This document shows, one piece after another, positions 10,571 through 19,606 of a DNA stretch of 64,000 nucleotides. Position numbers and translations under genes: made by a program. Numbering within the stretch: the stretch's first letter is position 1; each line of letters begins with the position of its first letter. The stretch spans positions 62,001-126,000 of the forward strand of contig DYMU01000008.1 in assembly GCA_020721445.1 (NCBI GenBank), given 5' to 3'. The notes beneath the pieces were generated by a model that did no database searches, was not told the origin of the DNA, and was given only the letters and a program-made list of their open reading frames with translations. The stretch is from Gemmobacter nectariphilus (GTDB taxonomy: Bacteria; Pseudomonadota; Alphaproteobacteria; Rhodobacterales; Rhodobacteraceae).

Positions 10571-11467
10571 ATGACCGAAATCACCTTGTTGGACGGCGGC
10601 ATGGGCCAGGAACTGGTTGCCCGCGCCGGGGACGACCGCACGCCCCTGTGGGCCACCCGGACAATGATCGACCACCCCGGTCTGGTCCGCGCGATCCATG
10701 CCGAGTATTTCGCCGCCGGGGCCTCGGTCGCCACCACCAACACCTACAACATCCTGCATGACCGGCTGACCAGCGTCGGGCTGGACCATTATTACCATGC
10801 CCTGCACCTGCGCGCGCTGCTGGAGGTGCATGAGGCGCGGGCCGAGGCCGGGCGCGGCATCATTGCCGGGTCGATGGGGCCGCTGGGCGAAAGCTATCGC
10901 CCCGATCTGACGCGGCCGGTTGCGGTGTCGGCTGCACTTTATGCCGAAAAGGCCCGGCTGATGGCGCCGCATGTCGATTTGATCCTGTGCGAAACCATGT
11001 CGTCGCTGGACCTTGCGCGGGGTGCCTTGCAAGGCGCACAGGTGGCCGGTCTGCCGGTCTGGCTGTCGGTGTCGGTCGATGACCGCGACGGCAGCCGCCT
11101 GCGGTCGGGCGAGCCTGTTGCCGATCTGGCGCGGGTGATTGCCGACCACCCCACCGCCGCGGTGCTGGCCAATTGCTCGATGCCCGAGGCGATGGCGGCG
11201 GCGCTTTCGGTGCTGGCCACCATGGGGCGGCCGTTCGGGGCCTATGCCAACGGCTTTTCCGAGATTTCCAGCCTGCCGCTGCCCGACAGCGCTGACGCGC
11301 CGGACTACACCCACCGCCGCGACCTGACGCCGGAAAAATACGCCGATTTCGTCATGCAATGGGTGGACATGGGGGCCACCATCGTGGGCGGCTGCTGCGA
11401 GGTAGGCCCGGCCCACATTCGCCATCTGGCCAATCGTCTGAAACAGGCAGGCCACAGCATCCTATGA
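10571..11467 (+). CDS. Homocysteine S-methyltransferase family protein
   Basis: A 298-residue (beta/alpha)8 methyltransferase of the Pfam homocysteine S-methyltransferase family. The zinc/thiol-binding cysteines are in ANCSMPEA and the C-terminal GGCCEVGPAHI. The N-terminus LLDGGMGQEL is diagnostic. The methyl donor (S-methylmethionine, betaine or other) is not determined by the sequence. ATG 10571 is preferred over ATG 10553. The gene ends in an ATGA overlap with the pseudouridine synthase gene, so the two are probably co-translated. Confidence 0.87.
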   Translation: MTEITLLDGGMGQELVARAGDDRTPLWATRTMIDHPGLVRAIHAEYFAAGASVATTNTYNILHDRLTSVGLDHYYHALHLRALLEVHEARAEAGRGIIAGSMGPLGESYRPDLTRPVAVSAALYAEKARLMAPHVDLILCETMSSLDLARGALQGAQVAGLPVWLSVSVDDRDGSRLRSGEPVADLARVIADHPTAAVLANCSMPEAMAAALSVLATMGRPFGAYANGFSEISSLPLPDSADAPDYTHRRDLTPEKYADFVMQWVDMGATIVGGCCEVGPAHIRHLANRLKQAGHSIL

Positions 11468-12153
11468 CCCGACGCATCGTGCCCGACCATGATCCCAGCC
11501 TGATCCCCGATTTCAGCTATGATCCGCCCACCGGGCCGTTGGTCATTCTGCACGAGGATGCGCACATTCTGGTGGTCGACAAACCCGCAGGCTTGCTCAG
11601 CGTGCCGGGCAAGCTGGAGGGGCGGGCCGATTGCCTGATCAGCCGGTTGCAGGCCGAACGCTGGGATGCGCTGGTGGTGCATCGGCTGGACTGCGACACC
11701 TCGGGGGTGATGATCTTTGCCCGCACCAAACAGGCGCAAGGCTTTCTGGGGCAAGAGTTCGAAAAGCGGCGCGCGCGCAAGACCTATGTCGCGCGGGTCT
11801 GGGGCGAAATGGCGCAGGATCATGGGCACGTCGATCTGCCGCTGTGCAGCGACTGGCCGCGCCGCCCGCGCCAGATGGTCAGCCATGACCATGGCCGCCC
11901 GGCGCAGACCGATTGGCAGGTGATCGGACGCGCGGGCAATGAGACCCGCGTGCGCCTGCATCCGCTGACCGGGCGCAGCCACCAGTTGCGGGTGCACATG
12001 CTGGCGCTGGGGCATCCGATCATCGGGGATCAGATCTATGCCTCTGGCCCGGCGGGCGACGCGCCGCGCCTGATGCTGCATTCCGAAACCCTGACGCTGC
12101 ATCATCCGGCCACCGGGGCGCTGGTCACCTTTGCCGCCCCCGTTCCGTTCTGA
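11464..12153 (+). CDS. RluA-family RNA pseudouridine synthase
   Basis: A 229-residue single-domain RluA/TruC-type synthase. The catalytic aspartate is in HRLDCDTSGVMIFA; VVDKPAGLLSVPG and PLTGRSHQLRVHM are the other signatures. There is no S4 domain, as in E. coli RluA, which modifies 23S rRNA position 746 and tRNA position 32. The target is therefore likely rRNA and/or tRNA, inferred by family. It overlaps the upstream methyltransferase gene by four bases. Confidence 0.9.
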   Translation: MTRRIVPDHDPSLIPDFSYDPPTGPLVILHEDAHILVVDKPAGLLSVPGKLEGRADCLISRLQAERWDALVVHRLDCDTSGVMIFARTKQAQGFLGQEFEKRRARKTYVARVWGEMAQDHGHVDLPLCSDWPRRPRQMVSHDHGRPAQTDWQVIGRAGNETRVRLHPLTGRSHQLRVHMLALGHPIIGDQIYASGPAGDAPRLMLHSETLTLHHPATGALVTFAAPVPF

Positions 12154-12216
12154 CCAAGGTGCCGTTCTGATCAAATCCGCTTTCCTCTGTCGTCGGTAAT
12201 GGGCTAAGCATCTGGC

Positions 12217-12885
12217 ATGAGATGGACACTTCCGAACATCCTGACGGTGATGCGCCTGATCGCGGCCCCCGGTGTGGCGGTCATGTTTTTGTATTTCCAC
12301 CGTCCCTGGGCCGACTGGTTCGCACTGACCCTGTTTGTCGTTGCAGCCGTGACCGACTGGTTTGACGGCTATATCGCCCGCCGCTGGCATCAGGAATCAA
12401 AGTTCGGCACCATGCTGGACCCGATTGCCGACAAGGCAATGGTGGTGATCGCCCTGGTCATCCTGACCGGCTATTCCGGCATGAACCCCTGGCTGATCCT
12501 GCCCGTCACCGTCATCCTGTTCCGCGAGGTTTTTGTCTCGGGCCTGCGCGAGTTTCTGGGGGCCAAGGCCGGGCTGTTGAAGGTGACCAAGCTGGCCAAG
12601 TGGAAGACCACGGCGCAGATGGTGGCAATTGCCATCCTGTTTCTGGGCACCGGGCTGGAGCATGTCGAAGGCATTGCACGGCGCGGCATGACGGCCGAGC
12701 AATATGCGGTGCTGGTGACGCAGGGTCTGGCCGACCCGATCCGCTCTTGCGGCACGCGGGGCTGTTCTTCGCTGGCCACATTGGCCGGGCTTTGGCTGAT
12801 CTGGATCGCGGCGATCCTGACCTTCCTGACCGGATGGGACTATTTCCGCAAATCCCTGCCCTTCCTGAAGGACGAGACACCATGA
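12217..12885 (+). CDS. pgsA: CDP-diacylglycerol-glycerol-3-phosphate 3-phosphatidyltransferase
   Basis: A 222-residue integral membrane CDP-alcohol phosphatidyltransferase that makes phosphatidylglycerol phosphate. The family signature DWFDGYIARR, eight residues, G, three residues, D, three residues, D is complete (ending in TMLDPIADK). Several hydrophobic segments are visible. The stop overlaps the moaD start (ATGA), giving the pgsA-moaD-moaE operon seen across Rhodobacteraceae. Confidence 0.93.
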   Translation: MRWTLPNILTVMRLIAAPGVAVMFLYFHRPWADWFALTLFVVAAVTDWFDGYIARRWHQESKFGTMLDPIADKAMVVIALVILTGYSGMNPWLILPVTVILFREVFVSGLREFLGAKAGLLKVTKLAKWKTTAQMVAIAILFLGTGLEHVEGIARRGMTAEQYAVLVTQGLADPIRSCGTRGCSSLATLAGLWLIWIAAILTFLTGWDYFRKSLPFLKDETP

Positions 12886-13130
12886 TCAACGTTTTGTATT
12901 TCGCATGGGTGCGCGAACGCATTGGCCTGCCGGGCGAACGGCTGGACACAAGGGCCGCGACCGTGGCCGATCTGGTGGCCGAGTTGGTTGCACGCGAAGA
13001 GCGCTATGCGATGGCGTTTTCCGATCTGGCCAGCCTGCGGGTGGCATTGGATCAGGAGCTTTCGTCATTTGACGCGCCGCTTGACGGGGTGCGCGAGGTT
13101 GCGTTCTTCCCGCCGATGACAGGGGGCTGA
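12882..13130 (+). CDS. moaD: Molybdopterin synthase small subunit MoaD
   Basis: An 82-residue ubiquitin-like sulfur carrier ending in the obligatory Gly-Gly (PPMTGG), which is thiocarboxylated and donates sulfur in molybdopterin synthesis. It starts MINVLYFAWVRERIG, overlaps the pgsA stop, and is followed after one base by moaE, the other synthase subunit. Confidence 0.93.
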   Translation: MINVLYFAWVRERIGLPGERLDTRAATVADLVAELVAREERYAMAFSDLASLRVALDQELSSFDAPLDGVREVAFFPPMTGG

Positions 13131-13131
13131 G

Positions 13132-13572
13132 ATGCGGCTGTCGGTGCAGGCGAACGCCTTTGATCCGGGCGCGGAAGCCACCGCCTTTACCAAGACCGCC
13201 ACGGGGGCGGGGGCGGTTGTCACCTTTACCGGGCTGGTGCGCGACAATGGCGGCACCCTGTCGGCGATGGAGATCGAGCATTACCCCGGCATGACCGAAC
13301 GCGCGATCGCAGCCATCATGGATCAGGCAGCCTTGCGCTGGTCACTGGTCGATGCGCTGGTGATCCACCGCTTTGGCCGGCTGGCGGGCGGCGAGCCGAT
13401 CATGATGGTGGCCACCGCCGCCCCGCACCGCGCAATTGCCTTTGCCGCCGCCGAGTTTCTGATGGACTACCTCAAATCCCGGGCGCCGTTCTGGAAAAAG
13501 GAACTGGGGCCGGATGGGGTGGAATGGGTCGCAGCAAAGGATGGCGACGAGGACGCGCTGTCCCGCTGGTAG
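13132..13572 (+). CDS. moaE: Molybdopterin synthase catalytic subunit MoaE
   Basis: A 146-residue MoaE. Signatures are VTFTGLVRDNGG, a long central sheet, and RAPFWKKE with the catalytic lysines. With MoaD it converts precursor Z (cPMP) to molybdopterin in the cytoplasm. It is the last gene of the pgsA-moaD-moaE unit; an intergenic repeat element follows. Confidence 0.95.
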   Translation: MRLSVQANAFDPGAEATAFTKTATGAGAVVTFTGLVRDNGGTLSAMEIEHYPGMTERAIAAIMDQAALRWSLVDALVIHRFGRLAGGEPIMMVATAAPHRAIAFAAAEFLMDYLKSRAPFWKKELGPDGVEWVAAKDGDEDALSRW

Positions 13573-13590
13573 CGTGCTTGGCTGACTGTG

Positions 13591-13624
13591 GAAGCCTCCG
13601 GCGGGAGTATTTGCAAAGCAGCAA
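13591..13624 (+). repeat. Intergenic hairpin repeat, copy A
   Basis: GCCTCCGGCGGGAGTATTT is at 13594-13612, followed by GCAAAGCAGCAAT. The CTCC/GGAG arms can form a small hairpin. A near-identical copy follows selD (19563-19600) and an inverted one follows the phosphatase gene (52088-52113). Confidence 0.75.
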
Positions 13625-13670
13625 TCCCTGGTGTCTTTCTTGGGGCGGGCTGGCGTGCTAGGTCAGATGC

Positions 13671-15920
13671 ATGGAACAGTTGCCCAGCAAAGAGCAGATC
13701 CTGCAATGGATCACCGACAACCCCGGCCTTCAGGCCAAACGCGACATTGCCAAGGCCTTTGGCATCAAGGGGGCCGGGCGGATTGAGTTGAAGCGCATCC
13801 TGCGCGAATTGGAAGACGATGGCGCGGTGGCCAAGAAGGGGCGCAGCTACCGCGACCCCGAAAGCCTGCCGCCGGTGTCGATCCTGATCATCACCGGGCC
13901 GGATGCGCAGGGTGACGTGTTTGCCCGGCCGATGGAATGGGACAGCGAAGGCGATGCGCCCCGTATCCTGTTCATTCCCAAGAAGGGCGATCCGGCGCTT
14001 GCGGCCGGCGACCGGATCCTGGCGCGGCTGTCGCCGGTGGACGTTGGTGAGTATCAGTATGAGGCGCGGTTGATCCGCCATATCGGCACCAATCCGTTGC
14101 GGGTGTTGGGGGTGTTCCGGGCGGGCGCCGAGGGCGGGCGGATCGTGCCGATCGACAAGGGGCAGGACAAGGAATGGCGCGTCGGGCGCGACATGACCCT
14201 TGGCGCCAAGGATGGCGAGCTGGTTGAGGGCGAGGCGGTGGGGCGGCGCAACATGGGTCTGCCGCAGGCGCGGATCACGGCGGTGTTGGGTGATCCGTCG
14301 GGGCCGCGCGCGGTGTCGCTGATTGCCATTCATCAGCATGGCATCCCAGACCAGTTCCCCGATGCGGTGATTGCCGAAGCCGACCGCGCGCAGCCTGCGC
14401 CTATGGCCGGGCGCGACGACCTGCGAGATATTCCCCTGCTGACCATCGACCCGGCAGATGCGCGCGACCGCGACGATGCGGTCTATGCCGAGTATGACCG
14501 CGAGCCGGGCAATCCCGGTGGCTTTATCGTCTGGGTGGCGATTGCCGATGTGGCCTATTACGTACGCCCCGGATCGGCGCTGGACCGCGAGGCGCGAAAG
14601 CGTGGCAATTCCACCTATTTCCCCGACCGGGTGGTGCCGATGTTGCCTGACGTTCTGTCGGGTGATCTGTGCAGCCTGCATCAGCATGTGGACCGGGCCT
14701 GTCTTGCGGTGCGGATGCGGCTGGATGCGCAAGGCGCCAAGGTCAGCCACCGCTTTGTGCGCGGGATCATGCGGTCGGTGGCCAGCCTGAGTTATGAACA
14801 GGTGCAGACGGCGGTGGATGGCGCGCCGGACGATGTGACGGCACCGCTGCTGGAGCCGGTCCTGAAGCCGCTTTATGCCGCCTACGGCGCCACCAAACAC
14901 GCCCGTGCCTTGCGGCAACCGCTGGACCTTGACCTGCCGGAACGGCGGATCGAGTTGACCGAGGATGGCCACGTGAAATCGGTCGCCTTCAAGGAGCGCT
15001 TTGATGCGCATCGGCTGATCGAAGAGTTCATGATCCTGGCCAATGTCGCGGCGGCGGAAGAGTTGATCCGGCTGAAGCGGCCGCTTTTGTTCCGGGTGCA
15101 TGAAGAACCCACGCCCGAAAAGCTGGACAGCTTGCGCGAGGTGGCCGAGGCGTCGGGCTTTGTGCTGGCCAAGGGTCAGGTGTTGCAGACCCGGCACCTG
15201 AACACACTGCTGGCGGCGGCGCAAGGGACCGAGTTTGACGAGCTTTTGAACATCTCGACCCTGCGCAGCATGACGCAGGCCTATTACCATCCGCAGAACT
15301 TTGGCCACTTCGGTCTTGCCTTGCAGAACTATGCGCATTTCACCTCGCCCATCCGGCGTTATTCCGACCTGATCGTGCACCGCGCACTGATTGCCGCGCA
15401 TGGCTGGGGCGATGACGGCCTGTCGGCGCAGGATGTGGAAACGCTGGAGGAAACCGCCAAGCTGATTTCCGACAGCGAACGGCGCAGCATGGCGGCGGAA
15501 CGTGATACCACCGACCGCTATCTGGCGGCCTATCTGTCAGACCGGGTGGGGGCCGAGTTTTCCGGGCGCATCTCGGGCGTGCAGCGGTTTGGTCTGTTCG
15601 TGAAACTGGATGAAACCGGGGCGGATGGCTTGATCCCGATTCGCAGCGTCGGGCGAGAGTTCTTTCACTATGACCAGGACAGCCAGACACTTTCCGGGGC
15701 CGATAGCGGCATGACCATCGGCATCGGCCAGAAGGTGACGGTGCGGCTGGCCGAGGCGACGCCGGTGACCGGCGGGCTGACGCTGGAGTTGCTGACCATC
15801 GAGGGCGGCACCCTGCCCCGCGGGCAGCAGCGGCGCGGGCGGTTCAACCCGCGCAAACCGGGGCAGGCGGCAGCACGGGCGGCCAGCACGAAACGCAAGG
15901 TTCTGCGCACAAGACGTTAG
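13671..15920 (+). CDS. rnr: Ribonuclease R
   Basis: A 749-residue 3'-5' exoribonuclease. An N-terminal winged-helix domain (residues about 1-60) and cold-shock folds precede the RNB catalytic domain, which begins near residue 258 with TIDPADARDRDDAVYAE (metal-binding aspartates) and includes FTSPIRRYSDLIVHRAL. A C-terminal S1 domain has FSGRISGVQRFGLFVKL. The tail is Arg/Lys-rich, as is usual for RNase R. Its stop overlaps that of rpoN by three bases within a four-base TTAG. Confidence 0.95.
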   Translation: MEQLPSKEQILQWITDNPGLQAKRDIAKAFGIKGAGRIELKRILRELEDDGAVAKKGRSYRDPESLPPVSILIITGPDAQGDVFARPMEWDSEGDAPRILFIPKKGDPALAAGDRILARLSPVDVGEYQYEARLIRHIGTNPLRVLGVFRAGAEGGRIVPIDKGQDKEWRVGRDMTLGAKDGELVEGEAVGRRNMGLPQARITAVLGDPSGPRAVSLIAIHQHGIPDQFPDAVIAEADRAQPAPMAGRDDLRDIPLLTIDPADARDRDDAVYAEYDREPGNPGGFIVWVAIADVAYYVRPGSALDREARKRGNSTYFPDRVVPMLPDVLSGDLCSLHQHVDRACLAVRMRLDAQGAKVSHRFVRGIMRSVASLSYEQVQTAVDGAPDDVTAPLLEPVLKPLYAAYGATKHARALRQPLDLDLPERRIELTEDGHVKSVAFKERFDAHRLIEEFMILANVAAAEELIRLKRPLLFRVHEEPTPEKLDSLREVAEASGFVLAKGQVLQTRHLNTLLAAAQGTEFDELLNISTLRSMTQAYYHPQNFGHFGLALQNYAHFTSPIRRYSDLIVHRALIAAHGWGDDGLSAQDVETLEETAKLISDSERRSMAAERDTTDRYLAAYLSDRVGAEFSGRISGVQRFGLFVKLDETGADGLIPIRSVGREFFHYDQDSQTLSGADSGMTIGIGQKVTVRLAEATPVTGGLTLELLTIEGGTLPRGQQRRGRFNPRKPGQAAARAASTKRKVLRTRR

Positions 15921-17164
15921 GTCTTGTGTCGGCGATGCGCGGGCAGAATGTGCAGGGCGGCGCGGTACTTGGCCACCGTACGCCGGGCGACCTCGGGGCC
16001 GTCGGCAGACAGCGCCGTGGCCAGGGCCGCGTCACTTTGTGGTTGCGACGGGTCTTCTTCAGCGATCAGCCGGGCCAGCCTTGCCCGCAACGCGGCGGCA
16101 GAGGTATCGGCCCCCATGTCGGCAGAAAACAGGCTGCGCAGCCACCAGGTGCCATGCGGCGTGTCAACCGCCGTGCCGGCCACCACCCGGCTGATGGTGG
16201 ATTTGTGCAGCCCCAGGTCTTGCGCAAGCGCCTGCATCGTCAGCGGTCGCAACGCGCCGGGGCCTTGGTTCAGGGCTGGTGCCTGATGCGACAGCACGGC
16301 CTGCGCCACCGCCAGCAGCGTGGTGTTGCGGCTTTCGACCAGTTTCATCACCTCACGCGCGCGGGCGGCGCCCTCGGCGTCGGGGTTCAGCGCCATGCCG
16401 GGCAGGGATGAGCGGTTCAGCGTCACCTCCCACCCCGCGGCTGCCTGACGCACGATCAGGTCAGGTTCGCGCAAGGGGCTGGACATCGGGCTGAAAGCCG
16501 TCCCGGGCTTTGGGTTGAAGCTGCGGATGGTGCGAAAGCGGGCGTGGATCTGCGCCTCATCCGCCCCGGTCAGCCGGGCCAACGCGCCCCAATCGCCCGA
16601 GGCCACAAGGTCAAGCCTGGCCAGCATGGCCTGCATCACCGGATCAAGCGCCTCGGCCTCTGCCGCCTGCAGGCGCAGACACTCGGCCAGATCGCGGGCA
16701 AACAGGCCGGGCGGATCAATCTTTTGCACCCGAGCCAGCACCGCCTCCACCTCGGCCAGCGGCACCGCCAATTCACTGGCGATGTCCGAGAGCGGTCGGC
16801 CCAGCCAGCCGGTCGGTTCCAATGCGTCGGCCAGTGCCAGGGCGATGCGGTGGTGCCTGGCCTGTGGCACCAGCACGGGCAAGGTCTGCATGACATGCGC
16901 CATCAGGCTGGGGCCGGTGTCGGCAAGAGTTGCGGCAAGATCATCGCCGCCGCGCGGCAGCACGCCCGACCAGCGCGGCAACCAGTCGCCGGGCGCGGGC
17001 AACACAGGGTGCAGGGTCAGGGCCGGGGCCTCGGCTGCCTGCTCGTCCAGATAGCGCGCCAGACCGGCCGCATCGCTGCGCAACACACGCAGGGCCGCGT
17101 GAAGCCCGGAGCTGAGTTGCAACCGCTGGCTTTGGGTGACGCCGATCCTGAAGCGTGATGTCAT
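15917..17164 (-). CDS. rpoN: RNA polymerase sigma-54 factor RpoN
   Basis: A 415-residue sigma-54. The C-terminal RpoN box is present as ARRTVAKYR, followed by a short basic tail. The central part has QDLGLHKSTISRVVAGT and a WWLRSLFSADMG segment corresponding to the conserved core-binding/DNA-binding domains. Region I, usually rich in Gln and Leu, is here short and Ala/Arg/Leu-rich, so activator-interaction details may differ. It stands alone, not with lptB, hpf or ptsN as in many proteobacteria. Rhodobacter species are known to carry several rpoN paralogues; which one this is cannot be told. Confidence 0.9.
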   Translation of the reverse strand: MTSRFRIGVTQSQRLQLSSGLHAALRVLRSDAAGLARYLDEQAAEAPALTLHPVLPAPGDWLPRWSGVLPRGGDDLAATLADTGPSLMAHVMQTLPVLVPQARHHRIALALADALEPTGWLGRPLSDIASELAVPLAEVEAVLARVQKIDPPGLFARDLAECLRLQAAEAEALDPVMQAMLARLDLVASGDWGALARLTGADEAQIHARFRTIRSFNPKPGTAFSPMSSPLREPDLIVRQAAAGWEVTLNRSSLPGMALNPDAEGAARAREVMKLVESRNTTLLAVAQAVLSHQAPALNQGPGALRPLTMQALAQDLGLHKSTISRVVAGTAVDTPHGTWWLRSLFSADMGADTSAAALRARLARLIAEEDPSQPQSDAALATALSADGPEVARRTVAKYRAALHILPAHRRHKT

Positions 17165-17320
17165 GTGCTGACCCTAGGCGATGCCCCCGGTGGCGTGCAA
17201 GTCGCGCGCCAAACCGGCTGACCAAGGCGTGACAGATGGCGGGCCCATATCCAAGCATCTTTGACTCGCCCCCGGCCGATCTTGCGCGTAGGTTCACCGC
17301 ACCCATTCCGAAAACGAGAT

Positions 17321-19531
17321 ATGATCATGCACGCCTTTCCCCTGCCCCTGACCCGCGACATTGTGTTGATCGGAGGTGGCCATGCCCACGCGCTTGTGTT
17401 GCGCAAATGGGGGATGGCGCCTTTGGCGGGCGCGCGGATCACGGTGATCAACCCCGGGCCGGTGGCACCCTATACCGGCATGTTGCCCGGTGCGATTGCC
17501 GGGCATTACAGCCGCGATGAATTGATGATTGATCTGGTCCGGCTGGCGCGCTTTGCCGGGGCGCGTGTGGTGCTGGACCGCGCCTGTGGCATTGACCGCG
17601 AAGCGCGGCAGGTGCTGCTGACCTCGGGGCGGCGGTTGCGCTATGACGTGGCGTCGATTGACATCGGCATCGCCTCGGGCCTGCCTGATGTGCCCGGCTA
17701 TGCCGAGCACGGGGTCGCGGCCAAACCGCTGGGCGCCTATGCCGACCAATGGGAGGCGTTTGTCGCCAACGCGCCGGATACGCCAAGGCTGACCATCATC
17801 GGCGCGGGCGTCGGTGGGGTGGAACTGGCGCTGGCCTCGTCGCATCGGCTGCGCGCGGCGGGCAAGGCGCCGCAGATCACGCTGATCGAACGCGGCGATG
17901 CAGCGTTGCAAGGCATTGCCTTCAACACCCGGATCACCCTGCGCGATGCCATGCTGAAGCATGATGTCACCCTGCTGACCGGTATGACCGCAACCGAGGT
18001 GCTGGCCGACGCGGTGGTGCTGTCAAACGGCCAGCGGATCGAGTCTGATTTCACCCTGTCGGTGGCCGGATCGCAACCGCAAGGCTGGCTGCAAGACACC
18101 GGCCTTGCGCTGACCGATGGTTTCATCGACGTGGGCCCGACGCTGCAATCGTCCGACCCGCTGATCTTTGCCGCCGGCGATACCGCCTATCTGACACATG
18201 CGCCGCGTCCCAAGGCAGGGGTGTTTGCCGTGCGCGAAGCACCGGTGTTGCTGCACAACCTGCGCGCGGCTGTGGCCGGGGGTGAGATGTGGCAATACCG
18301 TCCGCAATCGGACTATCTGAAACTGATCTCGATGGGCGGCAAGACAGCGGTGGCCGACAAGTTCGGCCTGCGCACCGGCGGGCCATGGCTGTGGACGCTG
18401 AAAGACCGGATCGACCAGAAATTCATGGCCAAGTTTGCCGATTACCCCAGACCGCGCAGCCCCGGCATTCCGCGTCAGGCGGCCAAGGGCTTGGCGCAGG
18501 CGATGGGCGATCATCCATTGTGCGCCGGTTGCGGTGCCAAGGTCGGGTCGATGGCGCTGGAACAGGCCTTGGCCACCCTGCCCGCCCCCACCCGCGCCGA
18601 TGTGGTGGCAGGACGCGGCGACGATGCGGCCTTGTTACAGGTGGGCGGGCAGGTTCAGGCGATCAGCGTCGACCATCTGCGCGCCTTTACCGCCGATGCC
18701 TATCTGATGGCCCGGCTGGCCGCGATCCATGCGCTTGGCGACATCTGGGCGATGGGCGCCGATCCGCAGGCCGCCCTTGCACAGGTGACCCTGCCGCATC
18801 TGTCTGATTCGCTGCAAGCCGACATGCTGGCCGAGGTGATGCGCGGTGCCGCCGAGGTTTTTGGCGCGGCGGGGGCCGATGTGGTGGGCGGCCATTCGTC
18901 GATGGGCGATGAGCTGAGCATCGGCTTTACCGTCACCGGCCTTGCCCCGGCGCCACTGCGCAAGGCAGGCGCACAGGCAGGCGATGCGATCGTGCTGACC
19001 AAACCGCTGGGCACCGGCGTCGTGCTGGCGGCCGAGATGGCACTGGAACGCCCCAGCGTCCACGATACCGGTGGGTTGATGCTGGGCGAAATCTGGCAGG
19101 CTTGCCTTGCCAGCATGGACCGCCCACTGGGTGCCGCCGCCGGCCTTGTGCGCGATCAGGCGACCGCGATGACCGATGTGTCGGGCTTTGGCCTTGCCGG
19201 GCATCTGTGGGAGATGTTGCACGCCACGGGGCTGGGGGCCGATCTGTCGCTGGAGGCACTTCCGGTCTTGCCGGGGGCCGAAGGGCTGGCCACGCGCGGC
19301 ATCGCGTCTTCCATCGCGCCCGCCAACCGCGCGGCGCTGGAAGGTCTGGTCGAAGGCCCGTCGGGGCCGCGCAAGGACCTGCTGTTCGATCCGCAAACCT
19401 GCGGCGGTTTGCTGGCCACGGTGCCACAGGCAAAGCTGGCGCAGGTGATGGACAGTTTGCAGGCCGCCGGGGAAACAGCGGTGGTGATCGGGCAGGTGAC
19501 CGCTGGACCGGCGCGGATCGTGGTGCGATGA
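17321..19531 (+). CDS. selD: Flavoprotein-selenide, water dikinase fusion (SelD)
   Basis: A 736-residue two-domain protein. Residues 1 to about 385 form an FAD/NAD(P) pyridine-nucleotide oxidoreductase like NADH dehydrogenase-2, with IVLIGGGHAHALVL, IIGAGVGGVELALA and FAAGDTAYL. Residues about 395-736 are SelD, which makes selenophosphate from selenide and ATP. The catalytic cysteine is Cys404 in CAGCGAKVG with the nearby Lys407; GDDAAL and VVGGHSSMGDE are ATP-binding motifs. The second cysteine of the bacterial GCGC motif is Ala here. ATG 17321 and ATG 17327 are both possible. It faces mnmH, which consumes selenophosphate. Confidence 0.93.
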   Translation: MIMHAFPLPLTRDIVLIGGGHAHALVLRKWGMAPLAGARITVINPGPVAPYTGMLPGAIAGHYSRDELMIDLVRLARFAGARVVLDRACGIDREARQVLLTSGRRLRYDVASIDIGIASGLPDVPGYAEHGVAAKPLGAYADQWEAFVANAPDTPRLTIIGAGVGGVELALASSHRLRAAGKAPQITLIERGDAALQGIAFNTRITLRDAMLKHDVTLLTGMTATEVLADAVVLSNGQRIESDFTLSVAGSQPQGWLQDTGLALTDGFIDVGPTLQSSDPLIFAAGDTAYLTHAPRPKAGVFAVREAPVLLHNLRAAVAGGEMWQYRPQSDYLKLISMGGKTAVADKFGLRTGGPWLWTLKDRIDQKFMAKFADYPRPRSPGIPRQAAKGLAQAMGDHPLCAGCGAKVGSMALEQALATLPAPTRADVVAGRGDDAALLQVGGQVQAISVDHLRAFTADAYLMARLAAIHALGDIWAMGADPQAALAQVTLPHLSDSLQADMLAEVMRGAAEVFGAAGADVVGGHSSMGDELSIGFTVTGLAPAPLRKAGAQAGDAIVLTKPLGTGVVLAAEMALERPSVHDTGGLMLGEIWQACLASMDRPLGAAAGLVRDQATAMTDVSGFGLAGHLWEMLHATGLGADLSLEALPVLPGAEGLATRGIASSIAPANRAALEGLVEGPSGPRKDLLFDPQTCGGLLATVPQAKLAQVMDSLQAAGETAVVIGQVTAGPARIVVR

Positions 19532-19562
19532 CCCCTGGCTGCGGCGTCCGCGGCAGGCGGCG

Positions 19563-19600
19563 GATGCCTCCGGCGGGAGTATTTCAAAAGCAGCAATGCC
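19563..19600 (+). repeat. Intergenic hairpin repeat, copy B
   Basis: GCCTCCGGCGGGAGTATTT followed by CAAAAGCAGCAAT, nearly identical to the copy after moaE. It lies between the convergent selD and mnmH stops. Confidence 0.75.
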
Positions 19601-19606
19601 GGGTCG

